From: Chelonoidis abingdonii
Taxonomy: Eukaryota; Chordata; Testudines; Testudinidae
Assembly: GCF_003597395.2 (NCBI RefSeq)
Contig: NC_133778.1
Span: 25,047,946 to 25,111,945 of the forward strand
Direction of reading: 5' to 3'
Length of the DNA: 64,000 nt
In this document: piece after piece, positions 59,318 through 64,000 of the stretch
Layout of the letters: every line of letters begins with the position of its first letter
How positions within the stretch are numbered: the stretch's first letter is position 1
The notes under the pieces: generated by a model
What the model saw: the letters and a program-made list of their open reading frames with translations, nothing else
Databases searched by the model: none
Told to the model about the DNA's origin: nothing
Made by a program: the position numbers and the translations under genes

Positions 59318-59465
59318 GTTCAAGGGAACACGACATGTGAACATTTTGTAAAGAAACAAATTACACTAAAAAAAAAACACCTGTCACTGATTTCTGATCC
59401 ACGTGGTAAACTGAATGGCAAGGTCCCAAATTCTGCTACTGCTTAGCCAAAGGCCAACCTCATTT
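59318..59465. repeat. Unclassified interspersed repeat, copy B
   Basis: TTCAAGGGAACACGACATG, TTTTGTAAAGAAACAAAT, CACTGATTTCTGATCCAC and GGCAAGGTCCCAAATTCTG parallel copy A at 43694-43840 in order and spacing. The sequences on either side of the two copies differ, so this is an interspersed repeat rather than a segmental duplication. Confidence 0.55.
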
Positions 59466-59539
59466 TAAAAACGAAAAACCAAATACCAAGGGCATCATTA
59501 TAAGTAATCAGACATGCATTGGCATTCCAGCAGTTTGCA

Positions 59540-59610
59540 TCAGAGGAGTAGCCATGTTAGTCTGGATCTGTAAAAAGCGACAGAGTCCTGTGGCACCTGA
59601 TAGACTGACA
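59540..59610 (-). mobile_element. Second copy of the short element seen at 22665, 5'-truncated
   Basis: Its reverse complement carries CAGTCTATCAGGTGCCACAG, GACTCTGTCGCTTTTT and GATCCAGACTAACATGGC, matching the last 70 bp of 22665-22792. The hammerhead-like part is absent, as expected for 5' truncation on the minus strand. Confidence 0.7.
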
Positions 59611-60840
59611 TTGGCAGCTGCGGTGATAGCATCTCCCTCGTGCTCCAACAGCATGCCTCAACCCTGCTCCCAAAGGGCACTCTGAGAAGGCATTGTTGGC
59701 GGTTCTTTAACCCACTGAGAAGCAAGTGTAGGTCAGGTTCCAAACCCAATCCATTGCTGGCTTCTTTACTGAGGCTACCAATCATGGTGCTAAATTTGGA
59801 GTGTTTTTATGCCTTGGATGCATGTCCACTACTAGGAACCAAAATGTTCCCAGACCCTGAGGAAACTGAGTATATGCTGATTGCAGATACCTGTGCCTCC
59901 TCTCCAACATGCCTGCCTCTTCCCAAATGCCTACTGAACACCTACCACTGAAGCTGAAGGAGAATCTGTTAGCTGTTAAAAGTAGAGAGTTTATGACCCA
60001 CAAATTTAGCTGTGCTGGTTCCATCCATTAGATGGAGTGGTACACATGCACATAGCTCTTTCATTACAATATATCCTGGCAATTAACCCCGATACCAAGG
60101 CAACCAGTTCCCTTCAGACATACCTTGTTACTTATTTGAAACTTCAGCTAGGGAAGTGGCTGCCTAGTATGCCAATTATGAGGTGATAGACCTATTGTTG
60201 TTGTTTGGAGCTTGATACCTTCACATTCCACAGAGTGTTCTTTGAGTAGAACTCCTCTGGGGAAACTGAGCTACAGATTCCCAGAAGTTTTTGAAAATAT
60301 TTTAAAGCTGATAGAGCTCAGATGAATGCAAAGAAAAAAAACACTTAAGAGAACAGATTTCAAGCAAAACATTTCAAATGGTTATAGATAAAAAAAACAC
60401 TTTTAAAGATATCCGTTGCCACATCAGCTAAGGGCTTTGCAACAGTAAACTTGTGCAAATACAATGTGTTCAGTTGGTTTTTTTTGCAAAGGCCGTATGG
60501 ACCCAGGAGTCCTAAATTGTTTGTCAGGGAGTTCTATGACTTGGGTGCAGACTAAACAAAGACCCTTGTACTATGTCTGCTGAATTCAATTGCACAGGAA
60601 TGACTACAGCTACCAGAACTAGGTCCCCAACTGAACAAAACAGAACAAACTCAAAGAAATGGGCTGAAATATGGCCCTCTGATGGAATTTCTCAGCTGGT
60701 TGGGAAATATTGACTATCCTTTGGGGCACACTCCACTGGTGAAGGGGAAAAGCAGCACCAAAAGCTCATGGGCTAACTGAAAATCAGAGATGGAGACTAG
60801 AAGATTACTTGGAATAAGAAGAGAGGAAGGACAGTCCTGT
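59611..60840. other. Unclassified non-coding sequence
   Basis: Mirror-strand open frames at 59540-60024 have no recognisable domain. Nothing else recognised. Confidence 0.45.
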
Positions 60841-61050
60841 GGCTAGGGCCTTACTGGGCATTTGGAAGATCCAGATCCAATTACCTGAGTCACCACAGAT
60901 GCAAGTCTCTCTGTGTTTCCCCATCTGCAAAATGGAGGTAATAGCACTTCCCTAGCTCACAAGGATGTTGTGAGAATAAATACATTAAAGATCGTGAAGT
61001 GCTTAGACTCTGTCATGATGGGGGGCATAAGAGAAATACCTAGATTAAGA
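60841..61050 (+). repeat. tRNA-derived MIR-like SINE
   Basis: GGAAGATCCAGATCCAATT, AGTCTCTCTGTGTTTCCCC, ATCTGCAAAATGGAGGTAAT, CACAAGGATGTTGTGAG and AATAAATACATTAAAGATCG follow the same order as 54405-55460, with a small internal deletion after CCACAGATG. It is the cleanest tail of this family in the window. Confidence 0.75.
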
Positions 61051-61522
61051 GGAGAAACATTAATGACTGATATCATTCTACAGAACCAGTGAGAAGTACT
61101 GGATGGAGAAATTCACCTTTAAGCTTTCACCAAAAGCTTAAAAGTAGGATTTAAATATGTGAAAGCCTCGGCTGGTCCTCTGTTCAGGTGTGAAATTCAC
61201 GCTAGATGATTCAGAATTAGGCTGATTAAGAGAGGTGGAACTAGAATTAGTTGTTTTTTAAAATGTCAATACCGGGATAAATATCACTTGTCAAAAAACT
61301 AAATGTAATGTGAATAAATGCAGCAATATTTTACTTGTAATGTATGCAAAAAGGCAAAAGTTGTGCTTGCAGTCAGGATTATTGTGCAACACTATTCAGA
61401 TAAATCACTTTTGTGCAAGATAATATTTGAGCACAGATTCAGAGATCCTATTTTTAATATAGTATTGTTATTATAAATTGTGTTCCAGGAAGCATTTAGT
61501 TAGTGTATATAGATATACATGC
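61051..61522. other. Unclassified AT-rich sequence
   Basis: No recognisable feature. Confidence 0.5.
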
Positions 61523-61664
61523 TGCAATCATTGCTTAGTTAATAATCAGTTTGTGATAATAATAATTCAGTATATTTAGTAGTAATTCATATATACACAC
61601 ACACTGACCAAATACATATATAAATTACTATCACAAACTGATAATTAGCTAAGCAATGATTGCA
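61523..61664. repeat. Long near-perfect inverted repeat
   Basis: The 36 bp arms at 61523-61558 and 61629-61664 are reverse complements at 34 of 36 positions. They begin TGCAATCATTGCTTAG and end CAGTTTGTGATA. The 70 bp centre is AT-rich with an ACACACAC stretch and some further weak pairing. It may be a young MITE whose family I do not recognise, or a hairpin created by an inverted duplication. Confidence 0.9.
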
Positions 61665-63100
61665 GAATTCATTTACAACAAGGAACTATATTACCTCATA
61701 ACTATGCACAGCTCATCCTCACTGAAATGTGGCTAGTTAAATGCTAGTCAAAACTCAGTTAGCCTAGGCATGTATTGGCTTTTTTGGACTGCAGCCATAG
61801 AGGTAGCAAAGAGATGAACATGCTTTTTAATCCCTTCATCCATCCAAAATAAAACCGTTTTCTTCAATAGAAATTTATGCTATGCTTCGAGAAGAAGAGT
61901 AACAAAGAGACAGGATATTTCCCTATCCTTGTTGCTAGACTGTGTTAGCATTATGAGATGGGAAGACAGTCAGTTCATGCTTTTTGTTGTTGTGGGGGGT
62001 GCATTGCTCCACCTCCAGCCTCTTGCTGTAACTGGTATGCCCTCCTATCCCTCCTTGTTTAGTGGTGCAGTGCTGAGCTACAGAATGAGCCTCTTATATT
62101 CTGCTTCTACAGGGAATTGATCTGGGAAATAAACTTGTTAAAGGAAGACCTCATGATAACTAGCCAGATAATGGGGAAAATCCTGGCTCCATTGAATTTA
62201 ATAGCAAAAATCCAACTGACTTCAACAGAGCCTGTAATCTTTATAGGAGACTTATGGTAGAGCATTTTTCTAAAAGAGCAGAATTATAACTAGCTGACAT
62301 GATGAAGTGTGTGTATTCCAATATGCTTCTGACAATCTGCAGGTTTACAGTAACTACAAAGCATTTCTACTGGGAATAACAATAGGAAAACAATGCTTTT
62401 TTTTCCAAGACATAGTTTTAGAGACATCTAACAATGTGAACGCTGCCTGCTTTAGACAAATACAATGTGCTGTGAATGTACAGTACTGCCAGAGACATTG
62501 CATAGCTACCATCGCTCTACAACGATTACCTGATGCTGTGCTCTTGTGGTGGTCAGCTAATTTAGAGTAGGCTTAATAGAAAATGTCACTGAAGATTAAA
62601 CAAAGCAGCCGGCTTCTTCACATGGTGCTGCAACGATGGAACTACTGGTTTAAAGGTGAAGAATGCAGCTGTGAGAAAAAGACTATTAGGGAAGTCCCCC
62701 AACCAGTGGCTAAATTTTGCAGCAGCTATAGACATTTTATTTACTGAGTGTTCGGGCAGGGAATGCAAGAGCTGCGGGGTGAGAGGATGGAAGGGAGAAA
62801 GCGTGCAACTTTCTCATTCATTTTGGAAGGAGGCAGCTTAGAGGCATAGGATAGTTAGAGATGGAGTATTATAATTATTATTACTGGTGGGGGAATACTA
62901 CATAATGCTTAGAAGAGCTTACAGTGAAAGAAAGGTGCTTAATAAAAGACTGCAGCACGTATTCCTCTCAGCACAGGCCAACAAGAGCTACCTGTCTGTA
63001 ACATGAGCATAGTAAGATCTCTCCCTATTCTTCGTCTATTTGGCCTATTTAGGCTGCAATTCAGCTAAATATTTCATCATCTACTTGAGTCTACCCTTTT
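61665..63100. other. Unclassified non-coding sequence
   Basis: No gene or known repeat recognised. Short open frames near 62307 and 62656 have no motif. Confidence 0.45.
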
Positions 63101-63225
63101 CCAGTAAAGCATTGAGCCTGTGCTTAACTTTAAGCATGCACTATGACCATTGATTTAAGCATGTTCTTAAGTCCCACTAAAGCTAAGCATGCACTTAAAC
63201 ACTTTTCCTGAATGGGGATGCTTTC
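63101..63225. repeat. Palindromic repeat rich in TAAGCATG
   Basis: TAAGCATG occurs at 63131, 63155 and 63184, with TGCTTAACTTTAAGCATGCA and GCTAAGCATGCACTTAA as opposed blocks. This is another short foldback repeat of the reptile palindromic type. Confidence 0.5.
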
Positions 63226-63239
63226 CTGAATCACAACCT

Positions 63240-63352
63240 TCAATCATAAATTCTTCAGGGTAAGCGTCTCTCATACTTTGTACAGCTCCTAGCATAATGA
63301 GGCTCTGCTCTCAGTTGTGTCCTCTAGGTGCTACTCTAACAAAAATAACAAC
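63240..63352 (+). repeat. SINE-like repeat, same family as 23115-23270
   Basis: TTCTTCAGGGTAAGCGTCTC, TTTGTACAGCTCCTAGCATA, TGAGGCTCTGCTCTCAG and CCTCTAGGTGCTACTC appear in the same order as in the 23115 copy, with an AAAAATAACAACA tail. Confidence 0.65.
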
Positions 63353-64000
63353 ATCAGGAGGCACCAAAGAAGGACCAGAGCAGTCTAACCACAGAGCAGG
63401 AAAAATACAGTAATGTGTATTGACCAGGGACAGTAATTCAGTACTTTGGGGGAGGAATTGCCAATAAATCAGTTCATCAACTTTCCAAGGAGGATTATGC
63501 AGTTTCGTGCAAGAACCAGTGAACAAAAAAACCCTAAACAACTCGGAGAGGCTAAGTTAATACTTTACTACAGCTCTGGTTAAGGTTTAATATGGAAATT
63601 TTTACATTTGAATTATAACTTTCTGAAAATAGGGGCTGATAATGAAACTGCGAGCACGAGCTTAATGGTGTCAGCGTGCAAAGGGCCTTTATAAAATGTT
63701 GTCTTCTTACTTTAGGTGTTTCTAACTGATGTTTTACTGACACATAAACAATTTAGAAAAACAAAGAGCAGTTTTTCCATAATAATTGGTATATTTTGTT
63801 TATGGTTGTTCCATTTGGGAAAAAATCAATGGTGATGAAAGAACAGGATGTAAGTGGCAGATGGTCATTGAATGACCACACAAAGTCATACCATTTGAGA
63901 TCTTGGAAAGAGTATCAGTCCTGGGAACTAGTAACAATGTGTGATTTTCAAAACCTAACTAGTTACTTTTGAAAAATAACTTTATTATCACTCTGAAGTA
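63353..64000. other. Unclassified non-coding sequence
   Basis: Nothing recognised up to the end of the window. Confidence 0.5.

Noticed and set aside
59517..59616. CATTGGCA repeated on both sides of the short element at 59540
   Set aside because: The left copy is 15 bp away from the element's apparent end, so it is not a convincing target duplication.

Overview
This window looks like non-coding, transposon-rich nuclear DNA from a reptile, most likely a turtle; a crocodilian is the less likely alternative. The basis is repeat content: CR1-clade LINEs with reptile-type ORF1 and ORF2, PIF/Harbinger elements whose ends read GTCTACACT, GC-rich foldback hAT elements, MIR/CORE-like SINEs, a short interspersed element with a hammerhead-like fold, and many short palindromes built on CCCATTGA..TCAATGGG. 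The assignment rests on remembered family sequence and was not checked against a database. There is no bacterial-style gene density, operon or CRISPR array, and I found no host protein-coding exon I could defend. The sequence is probably intergenic or deep intronic.

Layout. 1-3.7 kb: mostly unclassified sequence with a U6 snRNA pseudogene (670-771, minus). 3.7-6.3 kb: an old CR1 LINE on the minus strand, interrupted by a hAT foldback, a Harbinger MITE and a solo LTR, each with a recognisable or probable target-site duplication. 6.3-14.4 kb: mostly unclassified, with SINE and palindrome remnants. 14.4-17.1 kb: a 2.2 kb PIF/Harbinger element with a broken Myb/SANT-like gene, followed by a 209 bp deletion derivative of the same family. 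21.1-23.7 kb: a nested cluster in which a SINE carries a Harbinger element (holding a 786 bp assembly gap) and a hAT foldback, followed by a short element flanked by a 14 bp target duplication.

23.7-39.4 kb: mainly unclassified, with a CR1 tail, a SINE and a 677 bp hAT element. 39.4-42.8 kb: two MITEs, the second fused to the youngest CR1 copy (minus strand), which keeps a 371-codon reverse-transcriptase reading frame, an endonuclease remnant, most of ORF1 and a 5' region with a duplicated module. 49.7-52.2 kb: a decayed plus-strand CR1 that runs to its 3' end. 54.3-55.5 kb: a SINE split by a DNA transposon. 56.3-56.9 kb: a second solo LTR with a triple 19 bp repeat. 61.5 kb: a near-perfect 36 bp inverted repeat.

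No element appears able to move by itself: every coding part is truncated, frameshifted or deleted. What can be read from the window is mainly a history of insertions, layered in time and datable through nesting and target duplications.
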